Assembly: GCA_022826755.1 (NCBI GenBank) | Contig: JAJDUG010000079.1 | Span: forward strand, 1 to 64,000 | Direction: 5' to 3' | Origin: Acidobacteriota bacterium | GTDB lineage: Bacteria; Acidobacteriota; Terriglobia; Versatilivoradales; Versatilivoraceae | Length of the DNA stretch: 64,000 bases | Shown here: piece by piece, positions 49,930 to 58,522 of the stretch | Position numbering within the stretch: the stretch's first letter is position 1 | Layout: each line of letters opens with the position of its first letter | The notes under the pieces: generated by a model | Told to the model about the DNA's origin: nothing | What the model saw: only the letters and a program-made list of their open reading frames with translations | Database searches by the model: none | Program-made: the position numbers and the translations under genes

Positions 49930-50178
49930 GTTAACCCGCATTTCTCACCAGGGGGCATGATCATGGCGCAGGATTTTTCCCTCCAGCGCGTGCTCGTGAC
50001 CGAAGAGCGTAGCGGTTTCTACGGTCGAGGGAGCATGTGCGCGCTGGAGGGAAAAAGACAAGTCAGGGCATGCCCAGCACAGTCTGCTTTTTTGCAATCC
50101 CCCCAAAGGACCCATAACGTATTGAAAATACACAGTCTCTAACAATGCAGGTGCGTCCTGGTGAGAAATCGGGTTGAC
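49930..50178. mobile_element. MITE-like element, 249 bp, with terminal inverted repeats
   Basis: The left end 49930-49952 reads GTTAACCCGCATTTCTCACC and then AGG. The right end 50157-50178 is its reverse complement except for one mismatch and one missing base, an imperfect inverted repeat of about 22 bp. Inside, near the left end, a 17-bp perfect inverted repeat (49974-49990 with 50040-50056) plus 5 further pairs forms a long hairpin. There is no transposase frame. I could not find a target duplication, so the exact outer ends are uncertain. It inserts between convergent operons, the usual place for such elements. Confidence 0.6.
49974..50056. repeat. Long hairpin inside the MITE-like element
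   Basis: Arms TTTTTCCCTCCAGCGCG and CGCGCTGGAGGGAAAAA are perfectly complementary. The stem continues with TGCTC/GAGCA across a 4-base bulge. The apical part (around 49996-50030) can fold again through GACC...GGTC and CGTAG...CTACG. If transcribed, it would be a stable structured RNA. Confidence 0.65.
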
Positions 50179-50276
50179 TGCAAGCCCTCCACCAGCAGAC
50201 CTCCGCGGGAGCAGCCGTGCGAAGCGGCGGCAGGTTCAACAGGGGAATCGCTTCTCGGAAGAAAGGGAAGGACTTC

Positions 50277-52574
50277 CTACTCCGTGCGGGATCTCGGCCT
50301 GCGAAGCAGTCGCAGGCCGTTGAAGATCACGACGAGGGTTGCGCCCATATCGGCGGCGACTGCCAGCCACAATGTCGCCAGGTTCTGGGCCGCCAATCCC
50401 AGGAAAAGCAACTTGAAGCCCAGGGCAATGGCGACGTTCTGGCGGATCACGCGCAGGCACAGGCGCCCGGTCCGGATGAGATCCGGCAACAGCTCGAGAC
50501 GGGGAGACATCAGCACGACCTGAGCCGACTCCAGGGCGATGTCCGCCCCGCCGCCTCCCACGCCGACGCCGAGCGAGGCGGCGACGAGCGCTTCGGCGTC
50601 GTTGACGCCGTCGCCGACCATGGCGGTACGCCCGCACCTCTTTTCGAGTTCTTCGATGGCGGCGCGCTTGTCTTCCGGCAGGAGGGGGCCTTGGGCCTCG
50701 TCAATCCCCACCTCCTCGCGGACGGCTTCGACCGCGGAGTGATGATCACCGCTCAAAATGGCGGTATGGGTGACTCCGAGTTGGCGCAGCTCCGCGACCA
50801 CGCGGCGTGCCTCCGGGCGGACCGGATCGCGAAGCCGCACAAGAGCCCAGGGCGTCTCACCTTCTCCGCAGATCACGATGGTGCCGGCTTGCGACGCCAG
50901 CAAGGCGTGCGCTTCCGGACCCAAGTCCGCGCCGGCGTGATCGAGCATGCGCGAGTTGCCGGCCCAGAAGCGGGCCGCGCCGATGAGAGCCGAGGCGCCG
51001 ATGCCGCGCTCGATGCGGAACTGCTCGACCTGATGCGGCAAGATGCCCCGTTCGGCGGCATGGGCGACGATCGCACGAGCGAGCGGGTGTTCGCTGTATT
51101 GCTCGAGCGCTGCCAGTCGAGCCAGGATTCCGGAGAGGTCTCGCCCCTGCAGCGGTACGATCTCCTCGACCTCCGGCACGCCGGCCGTCAGCACGCCGGT
51201 CTTGTCGAAGGCGATGGTGCGAACGCGAGCCGCTTCTTCGAGGAAAGCTCCGCCTTTGACCAGCAACCCGCGCCGGGCGGCTTTGGCGACAGCCGCTGCG
51301 ATCGCCACCGGAGTCGAGATGACCAGGGCGCAGGGGCAGGAAATGAGAAGTGTCAACATGCCGCGGTAGAACCACGGCGAAAACGGCGCGCCGGCCAACA
51401 ACGGCGGGCCCGCTGCGATGCCCGCCGCCAACAGAAACATCGCCGGGGTGTAGTAGCGGGCAAAGCGGTCGACGAATCTCTCCGATGGAGCCCGTCGATG
51501 CCGACTCTCCTCGAGCATGCGCAGAACGCGGGCGAGACGGGTGTCGTCCGCGACTCTGGTGGTGCGGATATCGAGCACCCCGTCACTGTTGAAGGTCCCG
51601 GCGTAGACAGGGTCTCCGGGGCGCTTCATGGTCGGCACCGGCTCGCCCGTGAGCATCGATTCGTTCACCCCGGATATTCCGACTTCGACCTCTCCATCGC
51701 ACGGCACATGCTCGCCCGGTCGAACGCGCACCAGGGACCCCACCGCCACAGAAGCGGCCGGGACCCGATGCTCGTGGTCGCCATGAACGACTGACGCCTG
51801 TTGTGGAGCGACCGCCATCAAGCCGCCGACCTCGCGCCGGGCACGGGCCATGCTCCAGCCCTCCAACCGGCCGGCCAATGAGAACAGGAAGGCCAGAGTC
51901 GCCGCCTCCGCCCATTCGTTCAGCCACGCCGCGCCAATGAGGGAGACCACAACCAGAGCGTTCATGTCCGGACGAAGGGCGGCCAGGGACCTGATTCCCT
52001 TGGGGACGACGAGGGCGACGCCGCTGGCGATGGCGACCAGGAAACAGACCAGCGCAGCCGGCGTTTCGCCCACGTGCCGATGGGTGATCGCCGCCATCCA
52101 TTCCCCTGAGCCGGCGGCATGCACAACAAAGCCGAGTGCGAGGGCCAGGCCGCTGACGCCGGCCAGCAGATCCTGTCCCCGGCGCTCGAAGAACGCGCTC
52201 TCCCGAGCCGGCTCTTCCCACGGCTGGCATTCCAGCCCGAGCGCCGAGACCTGCGCGGCGATGTCCCTGGCGGTCAAGGCCCGCGGGTCGAAGGCCGCGG
52301 TCAGCTTTCCCCTGATGACATCGAAGCGGAGTTCCTCGATGCCCGGCTCCCCGTCGAGCCGTCTGCGGATGGCGCCGACCTCTTCGGCGCAATCCAGGCC
52401 GTAGACCCGGTACTCGGCGGTTTCCCTATGTTCGGATTTGGCGGTTGGCAAGAGCGTTGGAGTGCCTGGTGTCCTGTTAACGGTGTCTGGCCTGGGGGCG
52501 ATCTCCAGGGTTTCTCTCGCGACCGATCCGTCTGCATCGATGAACGGGACACATCTCCGGATGGGTGGGAGCAA
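50277..52574 (-). CDS. P1B-type heavy-metal ATPase (Zn/Cd class), 765 aa
   Basis: The N-terminal HMA-like domain has one Cys in VYGLDCAEEVGAIRRRLDG instead of the usual CxxC. The transmembrane metal motif is SCPCALVISTP, the CPC-type sequence found in Zn/Cd/Pb exporters. The phosphorylated Asp457 lies in DKTGVLT (usually DKTGTLT), and the HP motif is SEHPLARAI. GDGVNDAEAL replaces the usual GDGxNDxPAL. The domains are complete and the length is normal. It is the last gene of the metal operon and would export excess metal or load a periplasmic target. The start is uncertain: TTG 52574 is the longest; the HMA domain begins about 52 codons in. Confidence 0.9.
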   Translation of the reverse strand: MLPPIRRCVPFIDADGSVARETLEIAPRPDTVNRTPGTPTLLPTAKSEHRETAEYRVYGLDCAEEVGAIRRRLDGEPGIEELRFDVIRGKLTAAFDPRALTARDIAAQVSALGLECQPWEEPARESAFFERRGQDLLAGVSGLALALGFVVHAAGSGEWMAAITHRHVGETPAALVCFLVAIASGVALVVPKGIRSLAALRPDMNALVVVSLIGAAWLNEWAEAATLAFLFSLAGRLEGWSMARARREVGGLMAVAPQQASVVHGDHEHRVPAASVAVGSLVRVRPGEHVPCDGEVEVGISGVNESMLTGEPVPTMKRPGDPVYAGTFNSDGVLDIRTTRVADDTRLARVLRMLEESRHRRAPSERFVDRFARYYTPAMFLLAAGIAAGPPLLAGAPFSPWFYRGMLTLLISCPCALVISTPVAIAAAVAKAARRGLLVKGGAFLEEAARVRTIAFDKTGVLTAGVPEVEEIVPLQGRDLSGILARLAALEQYSEHPLARAIVAHAAERGILPHQVEQFRIERGIGASALIGAARFWAGNSRMLDHAGADLGPEAHALLASQAGTIVICGEGETPWALVRLRDPVRPEARRVVAELRQLGVTHTAILSGDHHSAVEAVREEVGIDEAQGPLLPEDKRAAIEELEKRCGRTAMVGDGVNDAEALVAASLGVGVGGGGADIALESAQVVLMSPRLELLPDLIRTGRLCLRVIRQNVAIALGFKLLFLGLAAQNLATLWLAVAADMGATLVVIFNGLRLLRRPRSRTE

Positions 52575-52618
52575 GGTGTTGCGGAGCGCCGCTCTCAGGC
52601 TCTCATTTCATTGATCGT

Positions 52619-53197
52619 TCATCGTGAGAATTCGCGGAGATGCGGCCACGGCGCGGATTCGATCTGCTCCGCCAGGGCGCGCCAAGCTTCGGGCAGCCTC
52701 TCCGGAGCCGTCTGGGTGGTCTCCCGCCATCGCGCCAATACGGCTCGCCGATATGACAAGCCGCATCGAGAGAGCGCCCAATCCTCGTAGTCGGCAATTC
52801 TACGGACAGCGGTGGCGGCCAGCTTCAAAATGACGGACGGGTCGGGGGGAGGCCCGCCCGAAGGAATCATGTCCGGCTTCCAGATCGGCCCCCCGACCGC
52901 ATCGAGACCCATCCACTGCGGCCGGAATTGGAAGCGGTTCACATAGATTCCTCCAAGGTCCGGCGTCCCGTAAAAAAAACCGAACCCCCAAAGCATCCAG
53001 CGTCCGGCGCCCACGAGCCGCAACACGTATTGAGTTGATCCCGCGACCCCTTGTGGAGGACGCTGCCTGGTGAAACCCGCCTCCAAGAGCAGGTTGCCTT
53101 CCGGACGCAGGATGTCCTGGCCCCAGATCCAGCACTGCTGGTGGAGGAGTTCCTGCCCCTTGCGTCGATCGGCGCCGGATATCGGGCTCACAGCCAT
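52619..53197 (-). CDS. Unassigned protein of the metal operon, 192 aa
   Basis: ATG 53197 overlaps the end of the FeoB-like gene by 10 bases, a sign of coupled translation. The sequence (MAVSPISGADRRKGQELLHQ, GRWMLWGFGFFYGTPDLGGI, WKPDMIPSGGPPPDPSVILK, RLPEAWRALAEQIESAPWPH) has no transmembrane segment, signal peptide or catalytic motif that I recognise, and only two Cys (QQCWIWG and SRCGLS). It is rich in Trp in the first half and helical in the second. The position inside the operon suggests a cytosolic accessory or regulator of the FeoB-like transporter. Function unknown. Confidence 0.75.
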   Translation of the reverse strand: MAVSPISGADRRKGQELLHQQCWIWGQDILRPEGNLLLEAGFTRQRPPQGVAGSTQYVLRLVGAGRWMLWGFGFFYGTPDLGGIYVNRFQFRPQWMGLDAVGGPIWKPDMIPSGGPPPDPSVILKLAATAVRRIADYEDWALSRCGLSYRRAVLARWRETTQTAPERLPEAWRALAEQIESAPWPHLREFSR

Positions 53198-54816
53198 GCT
53201 CCGCCCCAAGCCAGCAAGGCGCTGAACACGGTGGCCGCTGCAGCCTGGCGCCCCACCAGCCGCAGCGCGAACGCGCGGCTCTGCTCGCGCGCAATCGTCA
53301 AGCAGGTGACCAGGCAAGGCAGCAGCACGCTGGCCAGGTAGACGGCCGTCAACAGTTGGACGCCGCTCAGGCCTGCAGCGAGGCCCGGCTCCGCCAGCAG
53401 CAAAATGCCGTCCTTGCGCACGCTCGCCAGGATTACCGCCAGGGCCGCCTCCGCTGGCAATCGAAAGACGGCCATCGCCGGCTCGATGACGGTCGACACG
53501 GCTCGCAGCGCGCCCAGCCAATGCAACAGAGAAGCCGCGGCCGTGATCAGAAAGAAGACCGGCAAGGCCCTGCGAAAGAACTCCCGAACGACGCCCAGCG
53601 CCTCAAGCCAGACGGCCCTGGGGCGCGGCCAGGTCAGGAAGACCCGGCCCTCGGTCAACAGAACATTGAAGGGAGACCGAGCCGCTTGCGGAGCGATGAG
53701 GCGGGAGTAGGCGAGTGTCGTGGCGCCAAGGTACACCAGGTAGGGCACGACCAAGCCGGGTCGCCCCGCCACGGCGAAGACCGCCAGCGTGGCTCCCAAC
53801 TGATACGAACAGGCCGATCCGAAAGCAATGGCCGAGACGCATACGCCACGCGAGCAGGCCGACGACGAGCGCGCGCTGATGACGGCGGGTACGTTGCAGC
53901 CGAATCCCATCACGACCCGCGCCAACTCCCGGCCCGTCATGCCGAACGGCCGCAGCCACGGATTCATTGCGGCTGTCAGGCGATCGAGCAGGCCGCTCGC
54001 CTTGTAGGCGCCCATCAGCAGCGCATGGAGCACGACCACCGGAGTCGCCCACACCAGCAGCAGCGGCCCCATCGTGACAAAGCCGTAGTCGCCAGCCAGG
54101 ATCTCCGCAAGCGGCTGCGGCCAACTCTCCAGCAACCCGACCAGCGGCTCGGTCCGGGCGCGGACCCAGGGGTCGATGCGACTCGCGAGACGGTTGGCGG
54201 CGTCCACCGCGACCCAGGTGGGCGCCAACAACAGCAGCAGCCCCCAGAAAGGACCAAGGGCGGAGCGATCCAGGAAGAGAGGGCGCGGACGGGCGATCAG
54301 ATCGACGAAGCTCAAACCGGCTTCGGCGGGAATCGGGCCGGGCGCTTCCAGCGCCTGCATCAGCCCTTGACGATCGTTGGCATCCAGTCGTCGAGCGTCC
54401 ACGACGACCACCGGCAACCCCGTCTGGAGGGCCAGCTCTCCCAGCCGCGCCTCCACTTCCGGCCGGGCGAGTCGATCCCGATGGGTCACGACCAGCGCAC
54501 CGAGTCGACCCGCTGCGAGCGGCAGCAGGTCGGCCAAGTCTGCGTCCAGATCGGTTCCCTGGGCGACCAGCAGGACAGTATCATCGCCACGCAGCCGCTC
54601 CAGAGCCAGTCGGGTGGTCTCAACATCGGAGCTTCGCAACAGCCCGGGTGTGTCGATCAGTTCCCAGCCGTTCACCCGGTAGGAGTCGCAACTGAGGTTG
54701 GCGCCTCGGAAGTTCGAGGCAGCACTGGACGCACCCGCCAGCGATGCGGCCAGTTGCGTCTTGCCGACGTTTCCCTTGCCCAACAGAACCACGGTTCGAA
54801 CTGACGTTTGGAGCAT
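53188..54816 (-). CDS. FeoB-like GTPase-permease, shortened, 542 aa
   Basis: The N-terminal small G domain has G1 GKGNVGKT (13-20) and G3 DTPG (55-58). G4 is THRD instead of NKxD. There is almost no spacer before the membrane part. The permease keeps the two FeoB gate motifs: GFGCNVPAVISAR (first Cys-containing gate) and SVRKDGILLLAEPG (compare ALRKDGALL). It has about eight or more hydrophobic segments. FeoB of enterobacteria is 770 aa; this protein lacks much of the spacer and the C-terminal cytosolic end, and no feoA is present. FeoB imports Fe(II). The surrounding zinc-type genes suggest that this divergent form may carry another divalent metal. Confidence 0.87.
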   Translation of the reverse strand: MLQTSVRTVVLLGKGNVGKTQLAASLAGASSAASNFRGANLSCDSYRVNGWELIDTPGLLRSSDVETTRLALERLRGDDTVLLVAQGTDLDADLADLLPLAAGRLGALVVTHRDRLARPEVEARLGELALQTGLPVVVVDARRLDANDRQGLMQALEAPGPIPAEAGLSFVDLIARPRPLFLDRSALGPFWGLLLLLAPTWVAVDAANRLASRIDPWVRARTEPLVGLLESWPQPLAEILAGDYGFVTMGPLLLVWATPVVVLHALLMGAYKASGLLDRLTAAMNPWLRPFGMTGRELARVVMGFGCNVPAVISARSSSACSRGVCVSAIAFGSACSYQLGATLAVFAVAGRPGLVVPYLVYLGATTLAYSRLIAPQAARSPFNVLLTEGRVFLTWPRPRAVWLEALGVVREFFRRALPVFFLITAAASLLHWLGALRAVSTVIEPAMAVFRLPAEAALAVILASVRKDGILLLAEPGLAAGLSGVQLLTAVYLASVLLPCLVTCLTIAREQSRAFALRLVGRQAAAATVFSALLAWGGAWL

Positions 54817-54828
54817 TTCACGGCTCCT

Positions 54829-55956
54829 TCAACAAGCGCATTCATCCCCGCAGCACGATAGATCGTCGAGGTACATTCCGTAGTGGCGGTACTCCTCGAG
54901 CGGCTCCGTGCTGACCCGCATGCGGCGGGCGATCTGGTTGGCCACCACGGCGAAGCGCTGGCGGAACTTGTAGACGAAACAAAAGATGATATCGCCTTGG
55001 CGCACCTGCGGCCCGACCAGGAACAGCCCTTTCGTCACGGTGGACTCGTCGTTTTCCGTCAGCAGCGGAAACTCGTCACCCTGCCATTCGAACAACGAGC
55101 GAACGAGGCTTGCCGAACCGACGAATCCGGAGGCCAGGATCGGCTTCTCGGCGCAGTGGACTACGTTGCCGTTATCGAGCGCCAACTGATAGCCGTTGTC
55201 CGTGGGTCGGACGCCGATAACCGCACGGCCGCCGCGCAACTTCACCCGACCCGAGCCGATAACCGCATTGAGACGCTCCTTCGTAAAGGGCGACAACAGT
55301 TGGCTGGGGTCCGAGCCCTTTCGCTCCCACGGTTCCTCGCGGTCGAAGACGACGGCTCGTCGACCGCTGGCGGCCAGCCCGACAGCGGCGTCGATGCCGC
55401 TCTCGGAGCCGCCGATGATGCATCTCTCCTCGCCGCTGAGATCGCCCCACGAGGTCACCTTGGAGTAGTGCAGGCAATGCTCGGCGCCGCGGAAGCCGCG
55501 GGTTCGCGGGTACTGCATTTCGCCGCCCGCCCAGACCACGAACCGCGCGCGGATGTCGCCGCGACTCGTCTCCACCCGAAACTCCTTGGGTCGACCTCTC
55601 GCAGAGACCGAGAGAACGTCGACCCCGGTCTGTACGGGCAAGTCGAAATACTTCGCAACCCCTCGCAGATAGCCGGCGTACTCCGCTCCCGTGGGGTGCT
55701 CGACGCCGACCGAGAAAGCCGGCGAGGTGTGCAGACAGACGGCGTTCAGGTCCAAGGTGCCGAACTGGTTGCTGTTGAACGACGGCGTGATGAAGCGCGT
55801 TTGCCGCGGCCAGCGCAGGAATGAGGCGCCGACCGCGGTGCGGTCGAGGATTACGAAGTTCTCGATTCCGAGGTCGCGCAGCGTCACGCCCATGCCGAGA
55901 CCGGCGGCCCCGGCGCCCACGATGACAATGTCGATTGATCGAATTCGTTTGGCCAT
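54829..55956 (-). CDS. CzcO-like FAD/NAD(P)-dependent oxidoreductase with Cys-rich tail, 375 aa
   Basis: An N-terminal FAD Rossmann motif VIVGAGAAGLGMG (11-23) and a second dinucleotide motif IIGGSESGIDAAVGL (near 190) mark a flavin monooxygenase/thioredoxin-reductase-like fold. WRPRQTRF-type WPRQTRFITPSFNSNQFG is a block typical of flavoproteins found with cation transporters (CzcO/TrkA-associated group). The C-terminus DDLSCCGDECAC holds four Cys in nine residues and may bind a metal or act as a redox site. It sits 5 bases after the TonB receptor and 12 before the FeoB-like gene. It might reduce the metal or its ligand before transport. Confidence 0.85.
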   Translation of the reverse strand: MAKRIRSIDIVIVGAGAAGLGMGVTLRDLGIENFVILDRTAVGASFLRWPRQTRFITPSFNSNQFGTLDLNAVCLHTSPAFSVGVEHPTGAEYAGYLRGVAKYFDLPVQTGVDVLSVSARGRPKEFRVETSRGDIRARFVVWAGGEMQYPRTRGFRGAEHCLHYSKVTSWGDLSGEERCIIGGSESGIDAAVGLAASGRRAVVFDREEPWERKGSDPSQLLSPFTKERLNAVIGSGRVKLRGGRAVIGVRPTDNGYQLALDNGNVVHCAEKPILASGFVGSASLVRSLFEWQGDEFPLLTENDESTVTKGLFLVGPQVRQGDIIFCFVYKFRQRFAVVANQIARRMRVSTEPLEEYRHYGMYLDDLSCCGDECAC

Positions 55957-55961
55957 GGTTG

Positions 55962-58439
55962 CTAGAAGAAACGCACGATGTAGCTGAATCGGACGCCGCG
56001 CCCCATCTCGGGGGCGAGATCCTTGATGAATGACGAATGGTTCCGGTAAAGCCGGTCCCCGACGTTGAAGACGTCGACCGAAAACTGCTGAATCGCTCCC
56101 GGTGTCGGAATCGTGTACGACGCCCTCAGGTTGAACACGGCGTATCCGGCCGTCGGCGTCTCAAGGTCGAAGGTTTGGCTCTGTCGACTGGCCAGCACAA
56201 GTTCGGGCCTCAAGCTGAACCCCTTGTGTCGGTATCCCAGGCCGACCAGGCCTCGCAAGGGAGGGATGCGCGGCAGCGGAGTGCCGGTCTCGGTATCCTG
56301 CGCGTCCACCACGTCCAGGCCGAGATTGAGCCGGAAGTCCGGACGGAGACCGATGCCAAGCCTCGCCTCCGCTCCGGTGAACCGGCTGTCTCGCTGGACG
56401 AAGTTGACGACGGGCAGGCCGCTCTCTTCCTCGCCCGTTGCGTAGGGGAAGACGAAGTTGCTGAAGTCGTAGTAGAAGAGATTGACTTCGCCGTCGATTC
56501 GTCCCGCTTGTTGACGCAGGGACAGATCGATTCCGTTGCCGCGCTCGGCCGTCAGACCGGGATCGCCCACCTCGTAGATCAATGTGCCCACGTGCGGTCC
56601 CAGGTTGTAGAGTTCCTCGAGTGCCGGAACTCGGTACGAGTGGGAATAGTTGGCGACGAAGGCCCCGCCCTGCCACAAGTCCACGTGCATGCCGGCCGCC
56701 GCGGAGGCGCCTGTGAAGCGGCGTCGAACCGCGTCGGGAATTTCCTCCTCGTGGTGTTCGTCCTCGTGGTGTTCATCCTCCTGATGTTCCTCCTCCTGAT
56801 GTTCGTCCTCGTGCCCAGCCTCGTCCTCATGACCGCGCGCTCGCTCGGCGAATGCAGGATTGTAGCGAGAGGTCTCCAAGCGGCCGCCGAACTGCAGTTT
56901 AACACGTTCGAAAGTCAGTTCTTCCAGGGCAAACAGTGCGAACGACTGCTGATCGACAGGCGGCGCGAGCGCTTCCTCACCCGAGGCGGAGTAATCACGC
57001 TCCAGGCCCGAGAATCCGAAACGACCCGTAAGCGGCCCCCGACGGTTCTGTTCGAATACGCCCCGATAGACGAATTGATCGTTGTCGAAACGGGTTCCGA
57101 TACGGCGTTGGCTGCCTTCGAATTCGATCTCTTCGTGCTGGTAGGTTGCATAGTTCAACTTCATCACGAAGCTGTCAAGCGCCGATCCGAGGTTTCGTAG
57201 CCCCCAGTTGACCTGGTAGGCCTGTTGGCGCATCTCGAGATCGATGCGCAGTTCCTCGTCCTCGTGGTCGCCTTCCTCTTCATGATCGTCGTGGAGTTCT
57301 TCGCCTTCCTCCTCATGGTGGTCGTGCTCATCCTCGCCTTCCTCCTCGTCGTGGCCGTGCTCATCCTCGCCTTCCTCGTCATGGTCGTCGTCGTGATGAT
57401 GATGGCCGTGAAAATCCCCGGCGAAAGGATTTCCATAGGCGCCGTAGTTGGTGCGAACGCCGAAGCTGACGAAAGCGCGGTCGCCAAACCAGCCAAAGCC
57501 GCCATAGCCGTTCGCCGAGCGGGTCCGCGAGTTTTCGATCGGTCCCGCGGGCGTGTCATAGTCCCCGGTTCGGAGGCCGTTGGCACCGCCCCAGAACCGC
57601 CACCCACCCTGAGCGTAGTCCAAGCCGGCCGCTCCTCCGCCCAACGCGTTGGTCGTGCCCGCCGAGCCCTGCAGGTAGCCCTGCAGACCGTCCGGATGGG
57701 AGCTGAAGCCCGCGTGGCTGCTGATGGCGTTGATGACTCCGCCCATGGCATTGCTGCCGTAGAGAAGCGTCGCGGGACCCTTGACCACTTCGACTCTTTC
57801 GAACGCGAGCGGATTGAATGTCTCGGCATGGTCGCCGGAGTTGGAAGAGATGGAGCCGGTGGGCAGATCGTCGGTCATGATCGCCACCCGATCACCGTCG
57901 AAGCCGCGGACCAGAGGTCGTGACGAACCGGGTCCGAATCCGCGCCAGGCGATCCCCGTGCCCGGCTGATTGCCGATCGCTTCGCCGAGGCCGGCGGCGA
58001 TGGCCTCCGCGCGAGCCAGATCGAGCAAGGTCAGCGAATGGGTGGCTTGGAAGGTTTCGAAGGCGGACTCGGGCCTCCCGGTTGCACTCACCGTGATCTC
58101 CGTTCTCTGGGTTGGGAACGAAAGCACCAGTTGCAACCGCGCCGTTTCTCCGCCCGCGGCCACGACGACGTGGGAAACGTCCTGCAACGCGCTACCGATA
58201 CGGGCATGCAGATGGTAGCGGCCCGGCTGCACACCCTCGAACTGGAACTCACCCTGTCGGTCGGTGATCGCCAACGCCCCGGTCTCCAGGAGAATGACGG
58301 TCGCCCCCGCGATAGGCTCTCCGCTCTCTTGGAGTAGAACCTGGCCCTCGATGGAGGCCGGCTCCTCACCGTGGACCACGCACACGGTCAACAGCGCCGC
58401 TACAACGGCGCACACCGCTCTTTTCATCGCACTCTTCAA
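55962..58439 (-). CDS. TonB-dependent receptor with His/Asp/Glu-rich insertions (ZnuD-like), 825 aa
   Basis: A signal peptide and an N-terminal carboxypeptidase-regulatory domain (SIEGQVLLQESGEPIAGATV) are followed by a plug with RGFGPGSSRPLVRGFDGDRV and VEVVKGPATLLYGSNAMGGV, then the barrel, ending in an aromatic strand (FSYIVRFF). Two long insertions, at about residues 340-400 and 530-568, consist almost wholly of His, Asp and Glu (for example FHGHHHHDDDHDEEG and EDEHHEDEHHEEE). In the zinc receptor ZnuD of Neisseria, His/acid-rich external loops capture zinc. This is the probable outer membrane entry of the operon. Start: TTG 58439 has AAGGGG 7 bases upstream; ATG 58427 begins a good signal peptide and is the alternative. 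Confidence 0.93.
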   Translation of the reverse strand: MKSAMKRAVCAVVAALLTVCVVHGEEPASIEGQVLLQESGEPIAGATVILLETGALAITDRQGEFQFEGVQPGRYHLHARIGSALQDVSHVVVAAGGETARLQLVLSFPTQRTEITVSATGRPESAFETFQATHSLTLLDLARAEAIAAGLGEAIGNQPGTGIAWRGFGPGSSRPLVRGFDGDRVAIMTDDLPTGSISSNSGDHAETFNPLAFERVEVVKGPATLLYGSNAMGGVINAISSHAGFSSHPDGLQGYLQGSAGTTNALGGGAAGLDYAQGGWRFWGGANGLRTGDYDTPAGPIENSRTRSANGYGGFGWFGDRAFVSFGVRTNYGAYGNPFAGDFHGHHHHDDDHDEEGEDEHGHDEEEGEDEHDHHEEEGEELHDDHEEEGDHEDEELRIDLEMRQQAYQVNWGLRNLGSALDSFVMKLNYATYQHEEIEFEGSQRRIGTRFDNDQFVYRGVFEQNRRGPLTGRFGFSGLERDYSASGEEALAPPVDQQSFALFALEELTFERVKLQFGGRLETSRYNPAFAERARGHEDEAGHEDEHQEEEHQEDEHHEDEHHEEEIPDAVRRRFTGASAAAGMHVDLWQGGAFVANYSHSYRVPALEELYNLGPHVGTLIYEVGDPGLTAERGNGIDLSLRQQAGRIDGEVNLFYYDFSNFVFPYATGEEESGLPVVNFVQRDSRFTGAEARLGIGLRPDFRLNLGLDVVDAQDTETGTPLPRIPPLRGLVGLGYRHKGFSLRPELVLASRQSQTFDLETPTAGYAVFNLRASYTIPTPGAIQQFSVDVFNVGDRLYRNHSSFIKDLAPEMGRGVRFSYIVRFF

Positions 58440-58522
58440 CGCAATTCCCCTTTCACTCGCTCACAATGCTGTTGGCGGCGCACGCTATTGCGCGGCCGCT
58501 GGATAAGGAACGTGGACGAGAA

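Larger units (their letters stand above)
49869..50276. other. Gap between slt and the metal operon, mostly filled by a MITE-like element
   Basis: It contains no gene. 49930-50178 forms the element described next. The remainder (50179-50276) shows no terminator for the converging ATPase gene. Confidence 0.5.

Noticed and set aside
49849-50142. 97-codon plus-strand frame between slt and the metal operon
   Set aside because: It runs through both arms of the hairpin in the MITE-like element and has no domain.
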